Assembly: GCA_019119935.1 (NCBI GenBank) | Contig: DWWA01000020.1 | Span: forward strand, 1 to 64,000 | Direction: 5' to 3' | Length of the DNA stretch: 64,000 nt | DNA from: Candidatus Ruthenibacterium merdavium | GTDB lineage: Bacteria > Bacillota > Clostridia > Oscillospirales > Ruminococcaceae | In this document: one piece after another, positions 44,552 to 53,594 of the stretch | Position numbering within the stretch: position 1 is the stretch's first letter | Layout of the letters: the number at the start of each line of letters is the position of its first letter | Position numbers and translations under genes: made by a program | Notes under the pieces: model-generated | Database searches by the model: none | Told to the model about the DNA's origin: nothing | The model's input: the letters and a program-made list of their open reading frames with translations, nothing else

Positions 44552-45568
44552 ATGAAACTATTAGGCATTGAAACGAGCTGTGACGACACCTGCGCCGCCG
44601 TTGTGGAAAACGGCCGAGTGATTCACAGTTCCTGCATTGCTTCCTCGGCTGAGGAACAAAATCTGTACGGCGGCGTTGTGCCGGAAATTGCTTCACGCCG
44701 CCACATCGAACACATCTCCCAAGTGACAAAAAAGGCACTGCGAGAAGCGAATTGCCGCTTAGAGGATATTGACGGCATTGCCGTGACGTTTGCGCCGGGT
44801 CTCATCGGGGCCGTTCTCGTCGGCGTAAACTTCGCGAAGGGTCTGGCCTTCTCGTCGGACAAGCCCTTGATTCCCGTTCACCATTTACGCGGACACATTG
44901 CAGCGCTTTACTTAACGCATCCCGACTTAAAACCGCCCTTTTTATGCCTTGTGGCAAGCGGCGGTCACAGTCATATTGTTGAAGTCCAGAGCTATACGCA
45001 GTTTCGCGTTTTAGGCCGCACCGTTGACGACGCCGCCGGCGAAGCGTTCGACAAAGTGGCGCGCACGCTGGGGCTTGGCTATCCCGGAGGCCCGGCAGTC
45101 AGCCGCGCGGCCGCCGAGGGCAACCGCCTTGCGTATCCCCTGCCCACGCCCAAGGTAGAAGGGCCGTATAACGTCAGCTTTTCCGGGCTGAAAACCGCCG
45201 TGCTGAACACCGTGAACCAACTGCGCCAAAAAGGCGAGGAAGTGTCGGTGCCGGATATGGCGGCCAGCTTTGAATGGCGCATCACAGAAATTTTAGCGGA
45301 AAAACTGCTTTGTGCCGCAAGCGATACAAACGCAAAACAAATTTGCATTGCGGGCGGCGTAGCGGCCAATCGCGCGCTCCGTGAAAAGCTGGAACAAGGT
45401 GTGCAAAAGCTGGGGGCACGGCTTTATTTGCCCGATCTTTCGCTGTGCGGCGACAATGCGGCCATGATTGCCGCGCAGGGTTTTTACGAATACGAAGCAA
45501 AGCCTCAGGCCCGCTGGCACGACTATGCGCTAAACGGCCTTCCCACCCTTCCGATTGACTATGAGTAA
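44552..45568 (+). CDS. tsaD: tRNA threonylcarbamoyladenosine biosynthesis protein TsaD
   Basis: A 338-residue ASKHA-fold enzyme that transfers the threonylcarbamoyl group to A37 of ANN-decoding tRNAs. G-I-E-T-S-C-D-D near 5-12, the metal motif H-L-R-G-H near 111-115, S-G-G-H-S-H near 138 and V-A-A-N-R-A-L-R are all typical. AAAGGA before ATG. Needs TsaB and TsaE, which lie elsewhere. Confidence 0.96.
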   Translation: MKLLGIETSCDDTCAAVVENGRVIHSSCIASSAEEQNLYGGVVPEIASRRHIEHISQVTKKALREANCRLEDIDGIAVTFAPGLIGAVLVGVNFAKGLAFSSDKPLIPVHHLRGHIAALYLTHPDLKPPFLCLVASGGHSHIVEVQSYTQFRVLGRTVDDAAGEAFDKVARTLGLGYPGGPAVSRAAAEGNRLAYPLPTPKVEGPYNVSFSGLKTAVLNTVNQLRQKGEEVSVPDMAASFEWRITEILAEKLLCAASDTNAKQICIAGGVAANRALREKLEQGVQKLGARLYLPDLSLCGDNAAMIAAQGFYEYEAKPQARWHDYALNGLPTLPIDYE

Positions 45569-46916
45569 CACCGCAGTTTCTTTTTCGGCAAATGCGCCCC
45601 ACCCTCATGCGGCGCATCCCGAACGCTATTTTTTTCACTACATTCTCCCGGCAATGGCAAGTCAGCTTTTAACCGGCTTTTTCATCATTGTAGACGGTTT
45701 TTTCATCGGGCGCGCGATGGGCGACGCCGGGCTTGCCGCCATCAATATTCTTTGGCCGCTGCCTGCCGTCATTTTGGCAACCGGCCTCGGCATCGGCAGC
45801 GGCGGCGGGGTTTTGGTTGCGATGGCGCTGGGGCGCGGCGATGAACAAGGTGCCGCCAAAGCGAGGGGCAACACCATTATCTTGCTTGTGCTTGCGGCGC
45901 TTGCTGTAACCGTCGGTTTGTTGGCAACGTACCGCGAAGCCCTGCTTTTACTGGGTGCAACCGGCCATTTGCACAAGCTTGCCTGCGATTATATGCAGGT
46001 TGCCGCTCTGCTTTGCTTCGGTCAGATTTTAAATGCAGGGTTAAACCCGCTTTTGCGCAGCACCGGAGCAACCGTGCCTGCAATGGCAATTACGGTATAC
46101 AGTCTGTTTGCCAATATCGCGCTCGACTGGCTGTTTATTATGGTACTCAATTTCGGCATGGCGGGCGCGGCGCTTGCCACGGTCGCCGCGCAAATTACAA
46201 GTGCCGGGCTCGAAATTGTGTTTTTACTGCGCTCGCGTGCGTTGCCGTTTTCGTTCAAACAGCTGTGCCTTACCCCTCCGCTTGTGAAAAAAACACTGCT
46301 CATTGCGCTCTCCCCGTTCGGGCTTTCGCTTTCCGGCAGTTTATTGATTATGCTGAACAACTGGCAGTGCCTTGCCTACGGCGGTGAGAGTGCCGCCGCG
46401 ATCTATGCCATCATCAGCTATCTGGTCGGCAGTTTACAGCCCCTGCTTTCGGGCATTGGCGAGGGCGCACAGCCGCTCATCAGTTTGTGCAGCGGCGCGG
46501 GCAATGAGCACGGCATCCGGCGTGTCTTTCTGCGTGCATTGGCGCTTTGCCTTGGCCTGAGCTTTGTGCTGTGCATGGGAAGCATCGCACTGCGCACACA
46601 AATTCCTGTTCTGTTCGGCGCTTCTTTGGAAACCGCCGTCCGCTCTCATTTTGCAATCATCTGTGCGGCGCTGAGCCTGCCGCTTTGGGGCGTGGTGCGC
46701 TTATTCTGCTCTTATTTTTATGCGCGCGGACATTCGAAAAAAAGCCTTTTATTTATTTACGGCGACCCGCTCGCCGCAAGCCCGCTTTGCCTGTATGTAC
46801 TGCCATTATGGTTTGGCATCAACGGCATTTGGCTGGCCGCCCCGGCGGCGCAGGTACTCCTTTGCGCCGGACTTCTCATGATGCAGCTGTTGGAAAAAAG
46901 AAAATTCGCTTTATAA
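45561..46916 (+). CDS. MATE family efflux transporter (second)
   Basis: A 451-residue twelve-helix MATE protein (F-I-I-V-D-G-F-F-I-G-R near 36-46; A-I-Y-A-I-I-S-Y in the second half). The ATG at 45561 overlaps the tsaD stop region by 8 bases and has no clear ribosome site, so it probably depends on tsaD translation. Only distantly like the MATE at 33568. Confidence 0.88.
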   Translation: MSNTAVSFSANAPHPHAAHPERYFFHYILPAMASQLLTGFFIIVDGFFIGRAMGDAGLAAINILWPLPAVILATGLGIGSGGGVLVAMALGRGDEQGAAKARGNTIILLVLAALAVTVGLLATYREALLLLGATGHLHKLACDYMQVAALLCFGQILNAGLNPLLRSTGATVPAMAITVYSLFANIALDWLFIMVLNFGMAGAALATVAAQITSAGLEIVFLLRSRALPFSFKQLCLTPPLVKKTLLIALSPFGLSLSGSLLIMLNNWQCLAYGGESAAAIYAIISYLVGSLQPLLSGIGEGAQPLISLCSGAGNEHGIRRVFLRALALCLGLSFVLCMGSIALRTQIPVLFGASLETAVRSHFAIICAALSLPLWGVVRLFCSYFYARGHSKKSLLFIYGDPLAASPLCLYVLPLWFGINGIWLAAPAAQVLLCAGLLMMQLLEKRKFAL

Positions 46917-46920
46917 ATGA

Positions 46921-46965
46921 TAACAACCCCTCGAAGCCTTACTGGAAGGTTTCGGGGGGTTGTTC
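46921..46965. terminator. Hairpin between convergent genes
   Basis: AACAACCCC-T-CGAAGCCTT pairs with AAGGTTTCG-GGGGGTTGTT, a long stem with a small loop; only short T-runs flank it. Likely terminator for the MATE gene and for the 1175-residue protein. Confidence 0.6.
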
Positions 46966-46988
46966 AGTTTCAAAATCATTCAAAAACA

Positions 46989-49900
46989 TTACGGACGCCG
47001 CAAGAAAGGCATCGCCACTGTGATGGCGCTCCAGGCAACTTGGTAGAACACCACAAGGCCAAGACTCATGCCGGAAAGGCCCGCATAGAACGAAAGCAGC
47101 AAGCACACCACAGCGCTCAGCAAAATAGCACCTGCCTGCACGTTGCGTGCCAAGTGTTCACCGGCCGCGGCACAAGACGCCGCGCGCATACCACCCAAGA
47201 AAGATTTGCAGCTTCCGTCGTGAATCATCACGCCGTCGCTCGTTGCACGGTAGGCCGTTTCCACATTGAGCGCATCGTATTCCGACTGCGCCAGCACCTT
47301 TACGGTGTTTTGCGGAATTCGATAAGTGTTCGCCACAAGGCCGCTGGTAATATTGAAGTCTTCCGAGCGGACAATCACGCTGATGCCGCTGCGCGTCAGG
47401 CTGTTCAAAATGCGCGCCGCGCCGCGGTTGGGCGCATAGCTTACAAGGAACATGCCGAACGCCTTGCCGGACACCGCCAGATAAATGGCGGCATACTGCC
47501 CGTTTTTCGTGTACTTGCGTTCATAGTCCATCGAAGGAATTTCAATTTCATGGTGAATCATCATTTCACGGTTGCCGATAATCACGCGGTTGTGCTCAAT
47601 CCAGCCCGTAAAGCCATATCCGGCCTCTACCGTCACACTTTCCACATCATACAAAATGCTCGTGTTGTTTTCGATGATACCCAAAAAGATGTCTTTCAGC
47701 GTTTCGCAGTGCTTTGTCAAAATGCTGGAGGCGTACATAATTGCAAGGTCAATACGTTCTTTTTCAAACGTTTTGATGCCGTGCAAACGAACGCTTCCTT
47801 TGGGGAACAAATCGGTCGCACTGAGCAAAACCGTATTGGCACTGCCCAAAGCCTGTACGGCGCTGGGGCCGGGAATCACCGCTTTGTGGCGCGAAGCATA
47901 TTTCTGCATCAGCTCCGCGGGAACCGCGTAAACCAGCGTACACGCGAGCGGCGCAATCATGCAAAGTGCGCCCGCAAGCGCCGAAATTCCCTGCATGACA
48001 TCCTTTTGCACGATGCCGGAAATCACAGCACATAAAACTGCCGCGCCGCTGATGATATAAGACAGCGTTTGCGCCATCGCGTCATATAAACGCGCCGAAA
48101 AGCTCTGCGTCAAAAAGCCTTTCACCAGTGCCGTCGGACGGCTGATGAGAAGCACGGGGTCGGGCTCACCCAAACCCGCACAAAGCCGTTTCGCCAAACT
48201 TTCCTTTCGCACCAAAAATGCGGCTGCATGCTCCGCACCGGAACTGGTTTGGTCGAAGTTGCGGCAAATCATGCGAATCTGCATCCATTTTCCCACGGCG
48301 CTCGCAAACAAAATAAGCGACGCAATCGGTGCAAACAACGTAATTTTGCCGGGAACGTACTGGCCCGGAACAAACAAGTAAGCAAGACTTTGCAGCAAAG
48401 CACCGCTGAATGCAAGCGCCGCAAAGCTGTCTGTAGTCGGCTCCTGCGCAAGGCCCATAAAGCCCGCCGAAAGCGTTGTAATCGAAATCAAGCCGCATCC
48501 GGCCAAAAGCACAAAATTCGTCAGCACAAAGAACAGCGGCTGAGAAACCGGGTCAATTGCCTGTGCCAACGGCCAAGATGCTCCGGCCGCAATGCCCAGA
48601 TACAGCAAAACAGCTGATATCACACCCGTTACCACCAAGCGAAGCAGGCGTGTTTTTCGCATGGTCGCCAAATTGGCCGCCACGACGGGCGCATCGGAAA
48701 GCGTGCTGTATTCGTCCACTGCACCGCTTGCCGCCGTCGGATTCGCCAGCCGATGCGCACGTCGGCGCCGCTCGAGCTCTTCCTCACCAAGAGGAATTTC
48801 GATATCGTCGGGAATGCTGCGCTCATTATACTTGCGCGCCGTTCCCTCAACAGGAGTCGCACTTGACTCCAGATTTTTCATTTTGAGTGTTAAAACGTCG
48901 GCTTTCAGCCCGCCCGTATCTTCTACATGGTGCTCCGTTACCACTTCGCCGACAGTGTCGGTGTGCACAGAGCCCGTCACCACTTGGTAAGGCGCTTCCC
49001 GCTCCGGCACCGATACAGCAGCCTGCCGTTCTGCTTGATCTTCTTCCTCGATGATTTCGTCCAACAGCGGCTCATCGCTCTCGACAGGCTCAATTTCCTC
49101 AAAGGACGGCTCCGCAGAAGAAGTTGGAAGCACCAGCTCTTCTGTGTCCTCTGCGGGTTGCTCCTGCTGAAAATCCAGCTCCTCACCCGGCTGTGGCTGC
49201 TGCTCTGCGCGCGCCGCGGCATAGCCCGGCGTTCCCGGCATCAGCGCGTCGTATTCACCGCTTAACGGAGCGGTTTCCTCCACAGAACGCTTATGGAAAA
49301 GCTTATGGAAAAATCCCTGTTTTTTGTGGCCGTTTACCGCTTCGTCCATCGCGGCTTTGTCCACAACCACCGTATTGCTGAAAAATGCGCGGAACTGGTC
49401 GTCCACTTCTCCGAACAGCTGGTTGCCCATGCCGATCTCTTCCGGCTCTTCATAGCTTTCCCGCTGTTCGCTGCCCTCTTCTTTCAAGGCCGCCATGTGC
49501 CGCCTTGTAATCTCCATTTGCATGGCGAACTGGGCGGCGTTATGAATGGTGTTTCTTGCCTCGCGCTGCGCCTCTTCCATAATCCGGCGGCGCTCTTCCT
49601 CCAAGCGGTACGCTTCTGCATCTGCATAGGCTTTAATGCTGGGCAGCTCCAAGGTGGGCAGCTCCGGCTCGCGCTCTTCATGCAAGTCTTGAATAAACGG
49701 GTCGCTGTCCGCACCGTCATCAATCGTGCCGTATTCCTCTTCCACCTCTTGGATGGTTTGTTCGACGCGCCGGCGGCGCTCCCTGCGTTCTTCCTCGCTG
49801 GGGGGCTGCTCGTCGAACACCGGCTCCTGCGGAAGCTCCACCGTTTCTTTCAAAGCGCTCTTTTTTACTTTTTGGGGCCTGCTTTGCACCGGCACTTGCT

Positions 49901-50516
49901 GTACAGAAACTTGCTCTGATTGCTCTGAAGCATCTTCTGCGGGTGCCTGAATGCTTTTTCCTTCCCGCCTTGCCGCAAGCTTATCGGCCGCTGTTTGGCC
50001 GGGCTTTGCCTTTTGCACCGGCTTTTGTGTATGCTGCGCCGCCTGAACCTTTACTTCCTGCACCGCCTGTGCGGCTTCGGGCGCCTTTTGCTTTGCCTTT
50101 TCGGCCGGGCGGCGCACTTTGCGCTTAGCGGCAGGCGCACCTGCACTTTTTTTCCGGCGCGGCGGCTGGCCGGAAACCGGCGGCTCGTGCCCCGGTTCTT
50201 CCGGCGCTGCCTGCACAGGCTCCGCAGCACTGTCCACCGTGTTCTGGGGAGCTTGTTCAGGCTTTTGTTCCTCTTGTTCCACACCGGGTACTTGAATTAA
50301 AATTTGATCCACCCGGCGTTTGCGGCTGGGCTCAATGCCCAGCTCGTGCAAAATCGTGTTGAGCTCCCACTCTTCTCCCTTGGGCGTTTTGGGATAGCGC
50401 GGCCCCTTTTCCTGCGGCTGAGCGCTTTTCTTCTCGCGCACTTGCTCGAGAATACTATCAATTTGTATCGTATCAAAACGCCCGCGGTCGTTTTGTTCCT
50501 GTGATTTCAAAGCCAC
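46989..50516 (-). CDS. Large P-type ATPase-like protein without catalytic motifs
   Basis: A 1175-residue protein. Residues 1-620 are low-complexity, charged and Q/E/P/A rich, likely disordered cytoplasmic. From about 621 come six to eight membrane helices, and then a cytoplasmic part arranged like a metal-type P-ATPase: S-A-T-D-L where D-K-T-G-T belongs (about 897-901), G-Y-G-F-T-G-W-I...V-I-I-G-N-R like the nucleotide domain, and R-S-E-D where T-G-D-N is expected; no G-D-G-x-N-D is found. So it cannot form the phospho-aspartate. It may be a membrane scaffold or regulator. Nineteen bases after rlmB. Confidence 0.75.
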   Translation of the reverse strand: MALKSQEQNDRGRFDTIQIDSILEQVREKKSAQPQEKGPRYPKTPKGEEWELNTILHELGIEPSRKRRVDQILIQVPGVEQEEQKPEQAPQNTVDSAAEPVQAAPEEPGHEPPVSGQPPRRKKSAGAPAAKRKVRRPAEKAKQKAPEAAQAVQEVKVQAAQHTQKPVQKAKPGQTAADKLAARREGKSIQAPAEDASEQSEQVSVQQVPVQSRPQKVKKSALKETVELPQEPVFDEQPPSEEERRERRRRVEQTIQEVEEEYGTIDDGADSDPFIQDLHEEREPELPTLELPSIKAYADAEAYRLEEERRRIMEEAQREARNTIHNAAQFAMQMEITRRHMAALKEEGSEQRESYEEPEEIGMGNQLFGEVDDQFRAFFSNTVVVDKAAMDEAVNGHKKQGFFHKLFHKRSVEETAPLSGEYDALMPGTPGYAAARAEQQPQPGEELDFQQEQPAEDTEELVLPTSSAEPSFEEIEPVESDEPLLDEIIEEEDQAERQAAVSVPEREAPYQVVTGSVHTDTVGEVVTEHHVEDTGGLKADVLTLKMKNLESSATPVEGTARKYNERSIPDDIEIPLGEEELERRRRAHRLANPTAASGAVDEYSTLSDAPVVAANLATMRKTRLLRLVVTGVISAVLLYLGIAAGASWPLAQAIDPVSQPLFFVLTNFVLLAGCGLISITTLSAGFMGLAQEPTTDSFAALAFSGALLQSLAYLFVPGQYVPGKITLFAPIASLILFASAVGKWMQIRMICRNFDQTSSGAEHAAAFLVRKESLAKRLCAGLGEPDPVLLISRPTALVKGFLTQSFSARLYDAMAQTLSYIISGAAVLCAVISGIVQKDVMQGISALAGALCMIAPLACTLVYAVPAELMQKYASRHKAVIPGPSAVQALGSANTVLLSATDLFPKGSVRLHGIKTFEKERIDLAIMYASSILTKHCETLKDIFLGIIENNTSILYDVESVTVEAGYGFTGWIEHNRVIIGNREMMIHHEIEIPSMDYERKYTKNGQYAAIYLAVSGKAFGMFLVSYAPNRGAARILNSLTRSGISVIVRSEDFNITSGLVANTYRIPQNTVKVLAQSEYDALNVETAYRATSDGVMIHDGSCKSFLGGMRAASCAAAGEHLARNVQAGAILLSAVVCLLLSFYAGLSGMSLGLVVFYQVAWSAITVAMPFLRRP

Positions 50517-50535
50517 ATCCTCCGCTCTGCCATAG

Positions 50536-51315
50536 TCATTCCTGCGGTTTATTCAAGCCGCGCTGGCGCATCATTTCGTACAAAATGATACCGCCCGCAA
50601 CGGACACATTAAAGCTGTCTACCGCCGTCAGATGCGGCGCCATGCCCAGCGACACCACACCGTCGCAAAGCTTTTTCACAAGCGGGGAAACGCCTTTTCC
50701 CTCACTGCCCATGACAAGCGCAGCCGCACCGGTCAAATTCTGCTTTTCCAGCGCCGTTCCGTTCATATCGGCACAGTAGACAAACACATTTTCCTTCTTC
50801 AATGTACGGATTGCTTCCCCTAAATTGGATACACGCGCAATCGGCATGACGGCCGCGGCGCCCGCACTGCTTTTCATCACAACCGGCGTCACGCTGACCC
50901 CGCCGCGCTTAGGAATCACAACGCCGTGCGCACCGCACAAAAATGCAGTTCGCACAAGCGCACCCAAGTTATGCGGGTCTTCTACGCCGTCGCAAAGCAG
51001 CAGAAAAGGCGGCTGGCCCTTCTGGCGCGCCAGGCTGAGCAAATCGTCCAGCGTGCGGTATTCTACGTCGGCCGCCCGCGCGGCTACGCCCTGATGATTG
51101 TCCGTGCCGCACATACCGCGCAGCTTTGCGCCGTGAATGCGCTTTACGACCGCGCCTGCCTCTTTCGCCAAAGCAGTGAAGTAGGCGGCTTGTCCCGCCT
51201 GCATCGTGTCTTGTATAAAAACCGTGTCAACGCCCGCGCCGCTTTTCAGCAGCTCTGTGACGGCATTTTTGCCGTACACCGGCGCATGGGTCAGCTTTTC
51301 TTCCTGTTCTTTCAT
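50536..51315 (-). CDS. rlmB: 23S rRNA (guanosine-2'-O)-methyltransferase, RlmB-like
   Basis: A 259-residue SPOUT methyltransferase. N-terminal RNA-binding domain (Y-G-K-N-A-V near residues 14-19), then the trefoil-knot domain with D-G-V-E-D-P-H-N-L-G-A-L-V-R-T-A, V-M-G-S-E-G-K-G-V and a last S-F-N-V-S-V-A motif that binds SAM. ATG at 51315 follows GGAGGAACC; the longer frame to 51441 has no ribosome site. Target may be 23S or tRNA; both are in this family. Confidence 0.9.
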   Translation of the reverse strand: MKEQEEKLTHAPVYGKNAVTELLKSGAGVDTVFIQDTMQAGQAAYFTALAKEAGAVVKRIHGAKLRGMCGTDNHQGVAARAADVEYRTLDDLLSLARQKGQPPFLLLCDGVEDPHNLGALVRTAFLCGAHGVVIPKRGGVSVTPVVMKSSAGAAAVMPIARVSNLGEAIRTLKKENVFVYCADMNGTALEKQNLTGAAALVMGSEGKGVSPLVKKLCDGVVSLGMAPHLTAVDSFNVSVAGGIILYEMMRQRGLNKPQE

Positions 51316-51747
51316 GGTTCCTCCGTTGCTAAGCTGTTCAAAGCTTTGCCGTTGGGGCAAGGCCGCTGCACCCGCCCGTTTGTTGTCCCGCGGAAAACCG
51401 CTTTTATTGTCCATAAACGTATTAAGTATATCATATTTCAAAGCAATTTTCTATGCTTTTCTTTTTTTTCCAAAAAAAACGTTGTAAAAAGGGTTTTTTG
51501 CTGAAAAGTCTTTTCCGAAATCTTTGCTTTTTATACCCGTTGTAAACACAAACTTTGTCTTTGTGGAATGTTGAAAACCTTGTTGAAAGCGTGGAAAATC
51601 GTTTTTCGCTCTTACTTTTTCACAATTTTCACGCATCTTTTTCCCCGCATTTTCCACTCAGTGTTGAAAACTTTTTCACAAAACTCTTTGTTGAATTTGT
51701 CTTTCTTTCTCAAAAAATTGGATTTTTGACGCGCATTCGTTGTTTTC

Positions 51748-51776
51748 TTGATTTTCCTGTTCAAATCCGTTATAAT
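51748..51776 (+). promoter_or_regulatory. fba promoter
   Basis: TTGATT (51748-51753), 17-base spacer, TATAAT (51771-51776), 55 bases before the fba start. A strong sigma-A promoter, fitting a highly expressed glycolytic gene. The 515-base gap 51316-51830 is otherwise very T-rich and holds no supportable gene. Confidence 0.75.
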
Positions 51777-51830
51777 ATTCACATACATGCTTCCTGCGTC
51801 GTACAGGAACAAGATTTGGAGGTTATCAAT

Positions 51831-52694
51831 ATGCTGGTAAGCGCAACCGAAATGCTGAAAAAAGCACGCGACGGCCACTATGCCGTAGGTCAGTTCAACA
51901 TCAACAACCTGGAGTGGACAAAAGCCATCCTGCTGACGGCTGAGGAGCTGAAAAGCCCGGTGATCTTGGGTGTTTCCGAGGGTGCCGGTAAGTACATGAC
52001 CGGTTACAAAACTGTTGCCGCTATGGTAAAGGCAATGGTGGAAAGCCTGAACATCACGGTTCCCGTGGCTCTGCACCTCGACCACGGCAGCTACGAAGGT
52101 GCACAAAAGTGCATCGAGGCCGGTTTCTCTTCCATCATGTTCGACGGCAGCCACTATGCCATTGACGAGAACATCGCCAAAACCAAAGAGCTGGTTGAGA
52201 TGGCTCACAAAAACGGCCTGTCCATTGAGGCTGAAGTTGGCTCCATCGGCGGTGAAGAGGACGGCGTGATCGGCGCAGGCGAAATTGCCGACCCCGAAGA
52301 GTGCGCAAAGATTGCTGCTTTGGGCGTTGACTTCCTGGCTGCCGGCATCGGCAACATCCACGGTGTTTATCCCGAAAACTGGAAGGGCCTTGACTTCGAC
52401 GCATTGGATAAAATCCACAATGCAACCGATCATATTCCCCTGGTTCTGCACGGCGGCACCGGCATCCCCGCTGAGATGATCAAAAAGGCCATCAGCCTGG
52501 GCGTTTGCAAAATCAACGTGAACACCGAGTGCCAGCTGTCTTTTGCAGCTGCTACCCGTGAGTATATCGAAGCTGGTAAAGACCGTCAGGGCAAGGGCTT
52601 TGACCCGCGCAAGCTGCTGGCTCCCGGCACCGAGGCCATCAAGGCAACTGTAAAAGAGAAAATGGAGCTGTTCGGCTCTGTGGGCAAAGCGTAA
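51831..52694 (+). CDS. fba: Class II fructose-1,6-bisphosphate aldolase
   Basis: A 287-residue zinc aldolase splitting fructose-1,6-bisphosphate into DHAP and glyceraldehyde-3-phosphate. H-L-D-H-G near 83-87, E-V-G-S-I-G-G-E-E-D near 133-142, G-N-I-H-G near 179, V-L-H-G-G-T-G near 207 and N-V-N-T-E are all in place. GGAGG eight bases before the ATG; the upstream open frame is a T-rich leader. Its codons are strongly biased (GGC, AAG, CTG), unlike its neighbours, in line with high expression. Confidence 0.96.
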   Translation: MLVSATEMLKKARDGHYAVGQFNINNLEWTKAILLTAEELKSPVILGVSEGAGKYMTGYKTVAAMVKAMVESLNITVPVALHLDHGSYEGAQKCIEAGFSSIMFDGSHYAIDENIAKTKELVEMAHKNGLSIEAEVGSIGGEEDGVIGAGEIADPEECAKIAALGVDFLAAGIGNIHGVYPENWKGLDFDALDKIHNATDHIPLVLHGGTGIPAEMIKKAISLGVCKINVNTECQLSFAAATREYIEAGKDRQGKGFDPRKLLAPGTEAIKATVKEKMELFGSVGKA

Positions 52695-52708
52695 GCGTTT
52701 GTTTGGAC

Positions 52709-52742
52709 ATCCCCTGTTTCCCCGTGAAGCAGGGGATTTTTT
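52709..52742 (+). terminator. Rho-independent terminator of fba
   Basis: ATCCCCTG (52709-52716) pairs with CAGGGGAT (52730-52737), extended inward by TTC/GAA with a wobble, followed by six T. Confidence 0.8.
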
Positions 52743-52763
52743 CATCAAAGGGAGGAATCTTTT

Positions 52764-53594
52764 ATGAAAGCCATCGAATTTGAGCATTTCACAAAGCGCT
52801 ACGGAAATTTTACCGCTGTGAACAACCTTTGCCTGTCGGTGGAAAGCGGCACCATGACGGGCTTTGTCGGGAAAAACGGCGCAGGAAAAACCACCACCAT
52901 CCGAACCATGCTGAATTTTCTGCATCCCAGCGAAGGAAGCGTGCGCATTTTCGGCCATGACAGCGTGCGCGACAGCGCGAAAATTAAAGAAATGACGGGC
53001 TATATGTCTGCCGACAGCGCTTTTTACGATAAAATCACCTGCGCGGAGCTTTTACGGCTGAATTGTTCCATTTGCGGCACAGCATGGGAACAGGCACAAG
53101 AATATCTCTCCTATTTTGAATTAGATGAACATAAGAAAATCAACGAGCTGAGCCTCGGCAACCGCAAAAAAGTGGGCATCATTCAAGCCTTGCTGAAACC
53201 GGTAAAGCTTTTAATTTTAGACGAACCCACCAGCGGCCTTGACCCCTTGATGCAAAAAAAGTTTTTTGAGCTTTTACAGCGGCTGCAAAAAGAGGGCGTT
53301 ACCATTTTCTTGTCGAGCCATCAGCTGGAAGAAATTGAAACCTATTGCGACCGCGCGGTCATTTTAAAAGACGGAGTGGTCGTGGAAGACATTGACATGA
53401 CAAAGGCGCGGGAAAATCGCTGCCAGAGCGTCAGCTATACCCTTTCGGACGGCACACAGGAATGTTTTACTTATACAGGCAGCATGAACGATTTGGTGGC
53501 GCGTTTGGCAAAGATGGATTTATCCCGGCTGGAAATCCGCGACCGCAGCGTGTCGGAAGAATTTTTGAAATATTATGAGGGAGATGAAGCATGA
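52764..53594 (+). CDS. ABC transporter ATP-binding protein
   Basis: A 276-residue ATPase: Walker A G-K-N-G-A-G-K-T-T near 36-44, signature L-S-L-G-N-R-K-K near 130 (modified from L-S-G-G-Q), Walker B L-L-I-L-D-E-P-T-S-G near 150 and a switch histidine in L-S-S-H-Q. The C-terminal ~60 residues are an accessory domain. ABC-2 export type (bacitracin/lantibiotic-like). AAGGGAGG before ATG. Confidence 0.9.
   Translation: MKAIEFEHFTKRYGNFTAVNNLCLSVESGTMTGFVGKNGAGKTTTIRTMLNFLHPSEGSVRIFGHDSVRDSAKIKEMTGYMSADSAFYDKITCAELLRLNCSICGTAWEQAQEYLSYFELDEHKKINELSLGNRKKVGIIQALLKPVKLLILDEPTSGLDPLMQKKFFELLQRLQKEGVTIFLSSHQLEEIETYCDRAVILKDGVVVEDIDMTKARENRCQSVSYTLSDGTQECFTYTGSMNDLVARLAKMDLSRLEIRDRSVSEEFLKYYEGDEA

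Noticed and set aside
46917-48035. Open plus-strand frame of 372 codons at the end of the P-ATPase-like gene
   Set aside because: Starts inside a terminator, is rich in H, R and N as antisense frames are, and has no ribosome site.
51612-52958. Open minus-strand frame of 448 codons opposite fba
   Set aside because: Runs through the fba promoter and terminator; fba is certain and strongly codon-biased.
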